DNA of 64,000 nucleotides from Notospermus geniculatus (lineage: Eukaryota > Nemertea > Pilidiophora > Heteronemertea > Lineidae): the NCBI GenBank assembly GCA_002633025.1, contig NMRB01000098.1, forward strand, positions 87,537 to 151,536, read 5' to 3'. The notes beneath the pieces were generated by a model that saw only the letters and a list, made by a program, of their open reading frames with translations, had not been told where the DNA came from and ran no database searches. The stretch's first letter is position 1. Every line of letters starts with the position of its first letter. This document shows positions 24,005 to 35,500 of the stretch, one piece after another. The position numbers and the translations under genes are program-made.

Positions 24005-25022
24005 GTATCGCAACCTGATACAGTGGTAACATGATTGATGTAATAGCTCCATCTTGCACTACCCAGTTAGACATCACTTCAATAAATCATGCTCCCTCTG
24101 ATATAGAGACCCTATGTATCTTTTGCCATTTGGGCGCAGTATTTGTAGACATGAATTTACACCCTGAACTAACGATGACGAAATCCATAAAATACACCCA
24201 GTAGTGAGTAAAATATCAAAGGGAGATTATGATATGCTCTGAAAACATGCCAATTCAAGTCTCAGGATTACAACTTATTTTCCTTTGCTTTTCAACTTCA
24301 TGAATACACTAACGTTGCACACACGAGTAGACAACTAATGGGGACCCGTTTCAACCTTCAACACAGTCCGTAAGGAGACAGTCCATAAGGACAGTCCACA
24401 ATGGAAGTCCATAAGGAGAATCATATTTTTTTTCATTCTGAGGGCAAGCCATAATCTCCCATAAGTACAGGCCTTAATTGTTCGTATTGGTTACAGAGGT
24501 GATAATGGGATCAGGGACCTTGGTCACAAAACCACCGTCAGACTTGCAGCAGTGATAAAGTCCGGCAACATCCAAGTGCGACCCAATGGGATGTGGAAGT
24601 CAGGAAATGAGACAGGGATTTGTGCTTTTCAAGTATGCATTCTACTTGCGTGACCAGCGACGATTCGTTGCACAATATTGGGCACCAGTAAAGTCTGTTT
24701 GATAGTCTGATCGCATTGTCGATTGGTTATTCGCGAGTTGCCTGTGATTAAAGATCCGTGGAAAATCTAACTGATATGTGTGGCGGTCTAGGAAAACCTG
24801 TTAGAAGTCGCTGAGTGATCAACAAGGGTTGTTCGATTGCCTGTGCATTGATCTGCTACTGTTCACCTGTTACATAGTACATTTCAGCTATTGAAATGTG
24901 CGGGTTCACCAAGGCCATAAACACTTTCCTCAAACGTGACATCCGATGGGTTTTCCTAGACTGCCTCACATATATTGCCTAACTTCCACATTCAATTGGG
25001 TTGCGCCAAGATGTTGCTGGAC
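24005..25022. other. no gene seen; downstream flank of the small secreted-protein gene
   Basis: A short tandem of 'cagtccataaggagac'-like units lies at about 24365-24420. Otherwise no repeat or exon is recognised. Confidence 0.4.
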
Positions 25023-25028
25023 TTTATT
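25023..25028 (-). terminator. AATAAA polyadenylation signal of the small secreted-protein gene
   Basis: The minus strand reads AATAAA about 43 bases after the stop codon at 25071-25073. The position fits a short 3' UTR. Confidence 0.65.
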
Positions 25029-25070
25029 GTGGTGTATCGGCTGTGAATCTATGGCAAACTTTCACCTAAT

Positions 25071-26802
25071 TCACTGATTATTCGCCTCAAATGTTTNGCT
25101 GAAAGGAAACCGGTCGGGAAACTTTACGAGTGTTGAGGGGAGACGGCCCAATGGAGGAACCGACCGCGTGACGTTTTTAATAAGGCCCGTAACTGTCATA
25201 AGTTGGCCAGTAGGCCTAGATGTCACTACGGTCCAATTCGATGCCCAGCACCCACTCACACTTGACTGAGCACCAATCAAGAGAATTTTCTTTTGTATTG
25301 GTCTGCTAGAATTTTGCTGCCATCTTTCGGCAATAAACGCGGTAAACATGGTAAAAGTTTGCATCATACGTACGGGTAAGTATAACTCTTGCAACATGAT
25401 CGGAACGAAAGCTTGGTGGGCGTGAACTTGACCTGAAGCCGGTTTGCCGGGGTCCAGCCAGAAGGAAGGAACGCCACGTTCATGGCCGACAGTTTGGTCT
25501 TCAACTGACTCAGGCACGAGGAGATGAGCGATCCGATGTTGCTGGTGCAGTCACTAGGCAACTGCTGCGCTTGGCATGCTGGGAAAGAGGAAACAGACAG
25601 TTACAACAGCGTCTTCTCATTTTGAGACGGTCCAGTGATTTTGGATCTCAGGCCCTTCAAATTGGGCACAGCCGCGGGGAACGAGCAGCGGGTTTGAGAA
25701 AAACTTCTTTCCAAAGTCAAGAAAGCTGACGCGACGTAGGAAGAAAACTTTTTCTTGCTTTCGTTTCTTTCTTCCTGGTTTCGTTTCGTTTCGTATTTTA
25801 CAAATACCCCGTGACATAACAGAGTTCAAATTGCCATTTTCCAATCCAGTCACATAACTCTTTTTACACGGAGTTGGTTCGATGCGGTTCGAGGCCAGTT
25901 CACTTACTTTTCCACCATGAAAAGGGAAGGATAGAACAGGTCACATGGCTTTGTCTCGACAAGAGAAGGCCAGGTGAACTGGCCTCGAACCGGATCGAAC
26001 CGACTCCATGTGGAAAGGGCTAGGTTTCTCTAATTTATTCAGTCATTAGCAAATTGATCAGTCATGACAAGTGGTGTTGATAGTAGTGGGCGCGGTCGGA
26101 AAGGAGCATACCGGTATGCAATGCCTAAGGCCTACGTTGTACCCCGTTGTACCTACATGTAGGCTATGTTGGTGTAAATACGCTGTGTCAAATATTCAAA
26201 GGCTGTTATAAGAACCATCGTCAGCTCTGTAAAAGCCAACTTTTCCATTCAGCAGTCAGCAGAAGTCCGCAGTTTCCATTTCCACTAAGATAACAGAGAA
26301 AGTGCCAAAATAGGCCTACATGCCGCCTTTGGTTTTCGTCAGTCGCATTAGCTAACTTCCCACAGGGTCAGAGTAGGCGACAATCCGAACACCACGTGTT
26401 CCTGGATGACAAAATAGGCCTAAGGCGGTTTCATTCTGGAGTCTATGGAAATGGCAGATGGCATGCAACCAAAGTATCCCTCAGAATTTCCGAAAATCGT
26501 GTATATACATGTAGGAACACCATCACTTTTTTGTTGAAGATGACACTCAGTCAGACAACTGAACAGGGGGACGAAACACTAGACACAGCTTAGAGGAGGG
26601 CGGCCGGGGTAAACTCCTTTCAGGAATTTTGTTCATTTGCGTTTGAAGAGAGCAAAAGGATACAAACTTTGTAGGCCTACTCAATGTACCGTTTTGAAAC
26701 ACAGAATTCTAGCCACTGTCAGTAAAATCAAAAATATATTTTTGGTAAAATTCGAAAAAACTTACCAAGGACTAATGCGGAGAGAACCAACAGAGTCTTC
26801 AT
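25071..26802 (-). CDS. small secreted protein, 89 residues, family not recognised
   Basis: Three exons join in frame: 26766-26802, 25374-25578 and 25071-25098 (37+205+28 = 270 nt, 90 codons with the stop). The donors are GTAAG and GTACGT; the acceptors are 'ctttcccag' and 'cctttcag'. Exon 1 encodes a signal-peptide start, MKTLLVLSALVL, continued across the splice by ACQA, a good signal-peptidase site. The mature part begins QQLPSDCTSNIG, has four cysteines including a CC pair near its end, one NVAFLPSGWTPANR stretch, and no transmembrane segment. The last exon holds an unread base (25097) in the first position of a codon ending AA, so a premature stop cannot be excluded. A TATA-like box lies ~85 bp upstream of the ATG and AATAAA ~43 bp downstream of the stop. 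It looks like a small cysteine-containing secreted peptide or effector. I know no family for it. Confidence 0.65.
25866..26023. mobile_element. foldback MITE in intron 1 of the secreted-protein gene
   Basis: 'acacggagttggttcgatgc' with 'ggttcgaggccagttcac' is inverted as 'gtgaactggcctcgaacc' with 'ggatcgaaccgactccatgt'. A ~60-bp loop separates the arms. Confidence 0.8.
26024..26765. other. intron 1 remainder of the secreted-protein gene
   Basis: No additional exon or definable repeat beyond scattered 'taggcctac' words. Confidence 0.4.
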
Positions 26803-26883
26803 GGCGTCCGAACACTGCACACACTACAACGGAGCGAATACGAATGGAAGTGAGCAGACGACAGACTGTGGACTGCCTTCAGT

Positions 26884-26891
26884 CCATATAA
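26884..26891 (-). promoter_or_regulatory. TATA-like box of the small secreted-protein gene
   Basis: The minus strand reads TTATATGG about 85 bases upstream of the ATG at 26802. A start ~30 bases further on would give a ~50-base 5' UTR. Inference from spacing only. Confidence 0.35.
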
Positions 26892-27175
26892 TGAAACTAT
26901 TACGTAAGAAAATGAACGCCTTTTGATTAGGAATATGATCATTTTTATTCGAGAAAAGGATTGTTACGTGGGATTGGCCGTTGCTTGGCGACTGTAATCG
27001 ATCCCGTGTTCTTGCTGAGTTTCGCCATGCTGTTGACTGAATTACGTCAGTTTGATCATATGATACGAAATAGAGACCTTTCGACGTCCACGTACCCGCG
27101 AAGAAGGGTTAGTGCACACGGAGCTAAATAAAGCTAAAGCAATGTGCACACACAACTCATGACTGCGCGATCTCA

Positions 27176-27329
27176 AGCCGGTGACAGACAGGCGCGTACG
27201 CGACGCGTCGTCCAGGCATTCCGCCAATCGGATTCTTCGGTAGGTGTTTCGGTCCGTGCTACCGCTTCCCTGATTGCATGGTTGAACGCTTTCCCGACGC
27301 GTTGCTTACGCGCCAGTCTGTCACCGCCT
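27176..27329. mobile_element. short palindromic MITE
   Basis: 'gccggtgacagacaggcgcg' with 'tacgcgacgcg' is inverted as 'cgcgttgcttacgcgcc' with 'agtctgtcaccgcc'. Confidence 0.7.
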
Positions 27330-27370
27330 ATGCTGATGTCAGGTCGACCTTGCGTTGCAACAGCAAAGTA

Positions 27371-27518
27371 CATTAGGGTAGGGACACACCTAACGCGATT
27401 CGTCGACGCATGCGGCAACGCCTTTGTTATTTTCCGCCGCACTCACGCAAACAAAGGTTTTGACGCATGCGGCGCCCTATCGCATGCGAATCGCGTTAGG
27501 TGTGTCCCTACCCTTAGG
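27371..27518. mobile_element. short palindromic MITE
   Basis: 'ttagggtagggacacaccta' with 'acgcgattcg' is inverted as 'cgaatcgcgttaggtgtgtc' with 'cctaccctta'. The middle has 'gacgcatgcggc' on the same strand twice. Confidence 0.75.
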
Positions 27519-28223
27519 CGGCGACCAACATTTCCGGATCACTTTGCGCCCGAGCCACGGCCGCAGTCGCCGATATGGCGTGACAAGACTGGAGTTGCGT
27601 CGCACCTGCGACGATCGGCATCAATCGCCGTGACAAAAAGATCAAGAATCACAAGATTTGAACATGTTCAACTTCTCTTCCACGACAAATCATGAATCCA
27701 TTCGCTGTCGACCTGGCTCGCGAGTTTAGGATTCCCTGCGCGCAGACAAATTTCACTTCTGCGACCTGACTGCGATTTCTTCACTTGATGCCGACTGTTC
27801 CGTCGCAGCGCATTCAATCGTAGTGCGACCTGGCATCTATTCGAGAGGACGCAAGCCCCAAGAAATCTCGGTGTGCATCCGAGGCCACCACATTTTTGGA
27901 AGTGGTTAAAACTTCTTGACATTTGCCCCGGCATTTGCCGCAGCGGTAGCCGGTAGCCTATACCCCGCAGCCATCGGACGCAAGGCCGCGCAAGCAGGGT
28001 GGACCGCTTGCTGGCGCGTTTTTGGAATACGACCTTTGGAATATTCGCCAGCGATCTCTTGCGATTTCACCAAACAAACTGCCTCTTCATGTCTACGTGA
28101 TGCCGATGAAATCCCGCCTAATTCACCGTGCAGGTGCTAGTTTGTCTTGTTCTCACAGCAGCGCGATCATTCAAAGCCCTGCCTGGTCGCAAGATTTACA
28201 TGCACACAAAGACCTGACTGTAT

Positions 28224-28550
28224 CCATTGGGCCGAATTCATAAAAACCAGCATTTGCTTTTTCTGGGCTTTTTCTTGAAGACGTATTTATAAAGTTTCAC
28301 TTTCGCTTCATAGGACAGGCAACTCCCTATAAGAATTAGCAGAAGCTTTGTCTTGCGAGCATTAGCTTCATCAGAGAGAAAATCTTGCTTGGCTTTATAA
28401 GAAAAGGTCATTAATTTAAGCAACTGATTATGAATACATGTATGTTTGTGAGCAACATCTTTGGCTTGTGCTTCTCCTTTACAAGCAAAAGCTTGGCCTT
28501 GGGACTTTGGCTTGTAAGCTTTTGCTATGTTTTATAAATTCGGCCCATGG
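28224..28550. mobile_element. TIR element
   Basis: 'ccattgggccgaattcataa' is inverted as 'ttataaattcggcccatgg'. Inner words 'agcatttgctttttc', 'gcttttgcta' and 'aagcttttgc' form further inverted pairs. No coding frame. Confidence 0.7.
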
Positions 28551-29503
28551 TCTCCGCTGAAGGTGAAAAAATTCAGAGGAACACTCGAGTATTATCTCTC
28601 TATTTATTCTTTCAAAAAGGTTCATGACAAAAAAACATTTATTTTTTAAATTGCCATCCTCAAATGTGACAAAATAACTATAGTGCTGGTCGTGAAAAAC
28701 ATTATACACCAGTAGATCAAAACAGACATGCTTCTAAATCCTGATGTTCTGAATTAAAGGGCCTCGATATTGCCACTTTGTGTCGATAGCCGGCGCCACC
28801 GGCGGTGATTGCATCATTCTCCAATACTGTAGTCTTGCCCTTCTCCCCAGTGTTGGAGAATATACGATTACAATACAATGCATAAGTGGATACCCTAGGA
28901 TGGAGAGTTACTCTACATGGGGGCGAGGTTGATGAGCGGTACAGCATTGTCAATAGAGGTCTCCCTTAATGCGGGTATGTTTAGTGCAGGATAGGAAAGG
29001 AATACAGCGCCACTTTAAACAAATCTGTCTTTCAACTCTCAAATCTCAGAGATACAAAAAAGCACAAAATTGACACACAAAGTAATAATAAACAAGAAGT
29101 CAATCTCCAGAATTCACGAATTTTCGACCCCAACCGGGGTCTTTTTCAAGTGGAACTTTACAATCTGAAACTCTAGAAAAGACTGAGCTGAAACCCGAAT
29201 GTAGAACTACATAACCTGTGTAGACAGGACAAACAAGCAATTAAGGAAAGAATAGCGACCAAGCCCCACGGGTGGCCGCTGGACAATTAAGGAGAAACTA
29301 ATTCAGCTGAAATACAAGGGTTGAATAACTGCAGGGTTGCTCAGCCTGACCACAAGCAGAGTGTAAGCAACTGGCGCAGGGCTTCATTTGGCTGAAAGCA
29401 ACTGGCGCTGTAAGCAACTGGCGCAGGGCTTCATTTGGCTCAAATCTCAGAGAAGTGACAAACTCAACACCAACATTGAATGAACAGGTGTATTTTCAAT
29501 CTC
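28551..29503. other. 3' flank of ELYS; no gene seen
   Basis: It contains a repeat at about 29115-29180 ('cgaccccaaccggggtcttt') also present at about 39265-39300, and a local duplication of 'gtaagcaactggcgcagggc' near 29360-29430. I did not find a clear AATAAA close to the ELYS stop. Confidence 0.45.
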
Positions 29504-32500
29504 TCAAGGTTTACACATGAGTTTATAAGACTTCGGTCGTGACCTTGTCGTCCTGCGTGGCAGCCGACTCGCCGTCTCTGAATCACCTTGAGGAGGTTCC
29601 ACGGGTCTCCGCGTTGATCTTCGAGTTGGTACTGGGGTGACGAAGTTGATTGGGCTGTCGCTGACCAAATCAGACATGGAAACTGGCTTCGACTTCTTCC
29701 TTGGCCTACAAATAAACAGATACATGTAATGTAGTGACTCTCGAACACATATTGTGATTCATGCAACACAGGTGGACACAAGAAATGGGCCCACAAGAAA
29801 CCGAAGCCTTCCAGTAATCTGCAGCCAAAGCAATATTGGCCCTGGTAAAAGTACGGAGGAGGCCATCTCAAGCTACTCGTGTTCCTCACTTGGATGGGGT
29901 CTTTTACTTGCCCTTGCCAAGGCACAAGGTACAAGGCACCACGGCTTACTGTCCCATGTGACGGACATGAAACACCAGGGATGATTTATCCCATAAAACG
30001 CAGGCTGGATTTGAATCTGGTGTAATGTTTTTCAGTGTGGCCATTTTTCTGTGTGACTCCTATTGTTTGGAACACACTGGGAAAGAGACTCCATACTTCT
30101 TGCAGCCTGTGTGTCGTTCATTGTCAAGTCGCTGCTTATTCCGTCAATCTATTCTAATGTCACACTGGCCACACTGAAAAATGTTACATCGGGACTACTG
30201 CTTCCTAAGCGGACGTGATAAACACTAGGCTACCAAGGCTCCTCAAGGCTGTGCCTTCTAGAAATAACTTTGCATTCAAAAAAGAATACTCACTTATTGA
30301 CCACTTTCTTCACAGTCGATGGTTTCTTTCCTNTACAGTGGAACCCCTCAGTCTGACCACCCCTCTTACTTGACCACCCCTCCAAACTGACCGATTTTTG
30401 TCGGTCCCAATGAAATCCTTCACATTTTCCATTAGCTAAGTCGACCACCCCTCTACCCCGACCGTGACCACCCAGATGGTGGGTCCCAAGCTTCATTTCA
30501 ACCCCTCTAAATTGACCACGACCACAAAATTGTGTGCATTTGAACATGGGCTCTTTTGAAATACATGTACAAATGTACATATAGTCAGAATATGGAGGTG
30601 GTCAGAATGATCTTCTGGGCCAAACACCAAAGCCAAGCTAAACCAAGCTTCTAAAGTGTAAGATTTTGTGAAGGTATTCATTTGTTATTGAGGCTGTTGG
30701 CCATAATTTACCTTTTAATCATCATAATCAAAGTCCTTTGATCACATGAGTTAGCAATCAAAGTGCCCCCCCCCCTCATCTCAACCTGGCTAAAGTGACC
30801 ACCCCTCTAAACTGACCACTTCGCTCCGGTCCCATGGGTGGTCGACTTAGAGGGGTTCCACTGTAGGTTTTATTAGTCTAAGGATAAATAGCAAGCAAGT
30901 GATGAGCTGGTTATGCCATTGTATTTCACAACCTTACCAAGTCCAAAGCCCGTATTTCAAGCATGCCAGCTTGCTCAAGCAAAAGACTCCAAATAACAGA
31001 GTGACAATATCACTGATGAATTGTTGGCCTCACAGCAACATTTTCTGGATCATTTTCAGTAAGCGAAAGACAAAAATCTCCACAGCCCTCGATGAACACA
31101 AGTGACAGCAAAATGAGTTGAAATGCGCCGGAAAGAAGACCCACGATGACACCAGAGAATTATTGCAGAAATGGACAAAGTCAAATTTCACAATGGACAG
31201 ACAATCCTGAAATCAACAAACTGCTGGCGTCTCCTTGGGTCTTCTTCTGTGTGCATTCTGACTCACTTTAGTCTTATAGGTCACATTTATTGAATGTCTA
31301 CACATGGTAGCATTTCATGGAGACATGCAAGCTGTACCGGTATTAAAGAGATATGAGTAGCCTATGCTACAAGTAAGAAGCGGAGATTAGGGACTTTCAG
31401 CAAGGCTCCGTATCATCGATCTGTGTCACGTATGACGTATCGAAGTAACGCATTTTCTATTATGGTCATACGTGATACGTGATACAGACAGACGATACGG
31501 AGCCTTGCTAAAGTCCCTACTGTAACATTATTTATACCTCTTCTTCAACCTCAGCTAACAGTTCTGATATCTCATTCTCCAAGTCAGAATCCTGATAAAA
31601 AAGTATAAAAGTAATACTCAAAAGAAAAGAAAATAGACAATTCAAACTATTAGGAAGTGAATTATAGCCTATTGATCAAAGGACTCTGTAGGCCTCTGCC
31701 GTTACCACCCTTGAAAGTGGTCCTGAGATACTGAACTATTGTAATTCATGACATGAAGGTCACTTAACCTTACCTTAGAAGCAATCCTCGGTGACCTCCT
31801 CACTGGTGATGGCGTGGTGTCACCACCATGGGCCCGATGGGTATCAATCACCAACGGTTCAGCAAACTTTTCTAAAGCCTCTTTTGTAAACCGACTTGGG
31901 GTCTTTGTCTTTCTTTCAGACTCCACGACCGGCGTGTCTTTTCCCTGGGATGGGGTCTCGAACTTTTTCTGTATTGCGGCATGGCCCGCATCTTTTGCTC
32001 TTCCTTGTTGCGGAGTTTCTGCTGTTCCATATCGTGGCATTTCTATCATGGAAGACGCCGCGGCCACTGAAGATTTCAACGGTGTTTCAACGACACTAGA
32101 TTTTTGAACCTCCAATGTCTTTTCCAGTATCGGCACACTTTCAGAAGACTTGGGAGTTGGAGCAACACTTGTTTCCAAAACTTTTCTAGACGGCTCATCA
32201 GAAATGTTGGGTAATTCGGGGTAAATATTACTTGTATTTTTTTCAGGCGTTGTTACTTTTGATATTTCCTTTTCTAAACTACGTCGTATTTCTCCTGCCG
32301 ACCGATCCGATGACCCAGCAGTTGGAATGAATTCTAGAGGCTCTGTATCCATCTCATCTTCTTCCACTGAAACAAAGATGTGCTTTATCAATGACTTCAA
32401 CATCACACTAACCCCAGAAAATAAAACAATTAATAATAATGGCGAGTTCAATTCAACACTGACATTGGCTTCTTCTTGCACTTTCCTATAACTGACTTTA

Positions 32501-35500
32501 CAATTTTCAACGAAAGTTTGGCCTAATATCCCCCCGTTATTGCTTCTGTCAACTCTACAGAGGCTATGCACTGACGTCATCAAATGATGTCACCAATGGG
32601 TATGACGCCACGTGTTGGATGGAAAATGGACGGAGCACGTGGTCAGATGCACTGCGTCAGCATGTCACAACGTTCCATCCAACATGGCGTCCCCTCGCTG
32701 ACGACGTCACGTGCATAGCCTCTATAGATAAGGTGTGCCAACTCAGAACTAGTTCATCAACACGGGAGTTCCCAAGTAATCACCATGGTAATGACCCAAT
32801 TATGAATCTGCACCTCATCTATAGATTACTATACCACCTGTAAGCAAGCCGACTGAGAACCTACCTGTATTTTTCGATTTGTTGATATTGAATGTAATCT
32901 CTTCATCAACCTGCATGTCATCTCCCTCGTCCAGATCTGCCGCGCTGCGCTGCCACGGTGCTGCCACCTGTGGCGACACTCGCGGTGAGAACCGTTCAGG
33001 AGTTGGGCTACGTTCTCGTACAACGCGTGGACTCTCACTTCTTTCTTCATCTCTGGTCGGAGATTCTAAGTTTGGAATGGAGAAACGTAACTGCTTTGAT
33101 GTCGTCACGGGCTTCTTTTCAAACATGACTTTCCGTGAGATAATAGGTGGCGTTTCCAACTGCATCGCAGAACTTAACACACCTGAAAACGAATCAAATT
33201 GTTAGTGGAAATATCAAACAGACATTGCAAGCCATCAGCTTTACCAATTGTCAACTACAAAGAATGAACGATTATGATAAATGAACATTTATATTTGAAC
33301 ACGTAATCTGATTTCAAGATGGTGGCTCTGGCGGCCATGTTGTAAATCAGAACGCGACCATTTTCAAAAGAGACCTTCCTCTAGTCACCCCAACATACAT
33401 ACAAAAAATAAATTTGATTGGATCAACAGTTTTCTTTTAAATGATTGGAAATGGGAAAGTTAACGGACGGACAACAACGCTGATGCCGACGGATGGACGT
33501 AACGGCTGACGACATAATGCCCCCTCTTCAGCTAAAGCGGGGGATAAAAATTAAGTCTAAGTACATACCAGAGACTTGTTTTGTTTTGAACGGCGTGTCT
33601 TTCTTGGGACTAGGAGATCGTCTCATCACCTGTCGCACCTTGAGAATGGACTGGGGAGTAGGCTGAGGCTTTAAGACATTCCTGAGTGGAGTCTTCCTAT
33701 GAACTGGGGGAGTTTTCAGTAAGGACAACGCCTCGGCACTGATCAGCTTAGAAACTCTCCTAAACGTGAAAACACACTTTAGACTGAGCTTGCCGCAAAC
33801 CACAGCGGAATCAGCTGAAGTGGAAATGGGCCTTACGACTTGATCATTACTACTCTCATTCTTTCTTACCATTTGACATTATCTGCTGGTCTGGCTGGTG
33901 ACAGACCCAGGTTTGGAGACAGACCAAACATTTTCTTGGTCGGTGAGACTGGTCGACTGGCCTCATCACAAACAGTAACTGTTGGGTAGACGACGTCACT
34001 GGTGTCCTTAATCCTTGATTTAACTCGAGGGGTCATCGGTGTGCAGATAAACGGACCAGGGTCGTCGGGGAGATCAGCCATATCAGGCCTGGAAATAAAG
34101 GAATAAATATGTTCAGATGAATAGTCAATGGACGTCACATCCCTATGAACCTAAAACCAAACACATATGACGCACCTGGCATCTTTCGGCGTCGGCGAGC
34201 TCTCCTCTTCCTCCCGTATCTGTTGTCGTACTTCTGTCACCTTTTCCAAGACGGCCGAGAGCAGCGTCGCCTGCGACTGCATCTCTTTCCGGTTGCTGCG
34301 ATTCACGACAGTTGACAGAGGTTCAGGACAAATCACTGAAATGGGAATGGATGCATCACGAATAAATAAAAATCTTCATTCAATAAACGATTCTCAAATT
34401 GGCACATCTGTGCACTTCTGCCGAAATCTCAACCAGAACCTTGATCTGAAATCGGGTGACGTGACGCAATCCATGATTCAGCTATGGCTGACTCTGATGC
34501 AACGTCTTCGAAGTCACTGTCGTGGGGTTCTCTGCGTGACGTCATTTAGTTTGAGACCGAGGTTTGGTTGAGATTTCAGTGGAGGTGCTAAGATCTTTGT
34601 TGTTTACGTAAATTTGAGAACGGTCGATTTCTGATCTCAGCGACTTCAGAACATTACGATTTTCATCCTACCTGTTCTTTTGACAGCCTGTTTCTTGAAC
34701 TGACGTTCAGGACCGAAGACCAACTTGCGTTGTACTTGAGGCAGTGTTCGAAGATATCCATCCACGATTGTGTTTCTGGCGATAACACGTTCATTGGCAC
34801 GGATATCAGTCTCCATCTGAAGGAGAAACAAACACTTGAATGGCAAATAGCAAATTCTACTACAGTGATTGGGTGGGCTTGGACCGAATTTGTCTCGGTT
34901 ATTTTTTAAGTATAATTCAAAGCTGGCTCGGTCCGGATCAAGCTCGGCACACTTCAACCGGGCTGGTGTAAAAGGGGCTTTAAACAGCACAGGTTGTCAC
35001 TACAATCTCCACCACAGTATCCCCTACTCACCATAACTCTTCCTTTGAGCTTATCATTGAGCCTGACTGCCTCGACATACCGGGCCTTCTGTAGATAATA
35101 CATCACCAACAATTCAAGCGAGTTGGGCTCTGTGCTTTCTTTGAGGTAGTGCACCAGGTGGCGTTCCTCAACACCGTCGAGTGAAAGTTGGAGGAGTCGG
35201 TCGATCATCTTGGCTGAAATCAACAAGATGCTGGGATGAACAGCAGCAGGTCCCGGGTTCGAATGCAGCCCGGGCCATAAGGGATTTAATTCCCGCTCTT
35301 CAGTCCGTCGCATGGGACAGTAAGCCGTGGTGCCTTGTACCTTGTGCCTTTGCAAGGGCAAGTAAAAGACCCCATCCAAGTGAGGAACATAAGTAGCTTG
35401 TGATGGCCTCCTCCGTACTTACAGGGCCAATAATGCTATAGCGTCGGCCCTGACGGAAAAATGAAATACAAATACAAACAGGAGTTACGTTGTTGATGAA

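Noticed and set aside
27144-27695. 183-codon + strand frame
   Set aside because: It lies across two CpG-rich palindromic MITEs, whose low stop content explains the length.
29464-29934. 156-codon minus-strand frame
   Set aside because: It overlaps the real last ELYS exon in another frame and then a SINE copy.
32619-32724. Possible exon on the + strand with start ATG
   Set aside because: The sequence is one arm of a palindromic MITE in an ELYS intron.
34167-34571. 134-codon + strand frame
   Set aside because: Antisense shadow of an ELYS exon plus a foldback MITE.
35245-35266. tRNA gene
   Set aside because: Only a B box is present, without an A box or cloverleaf; a SINE explains it better.
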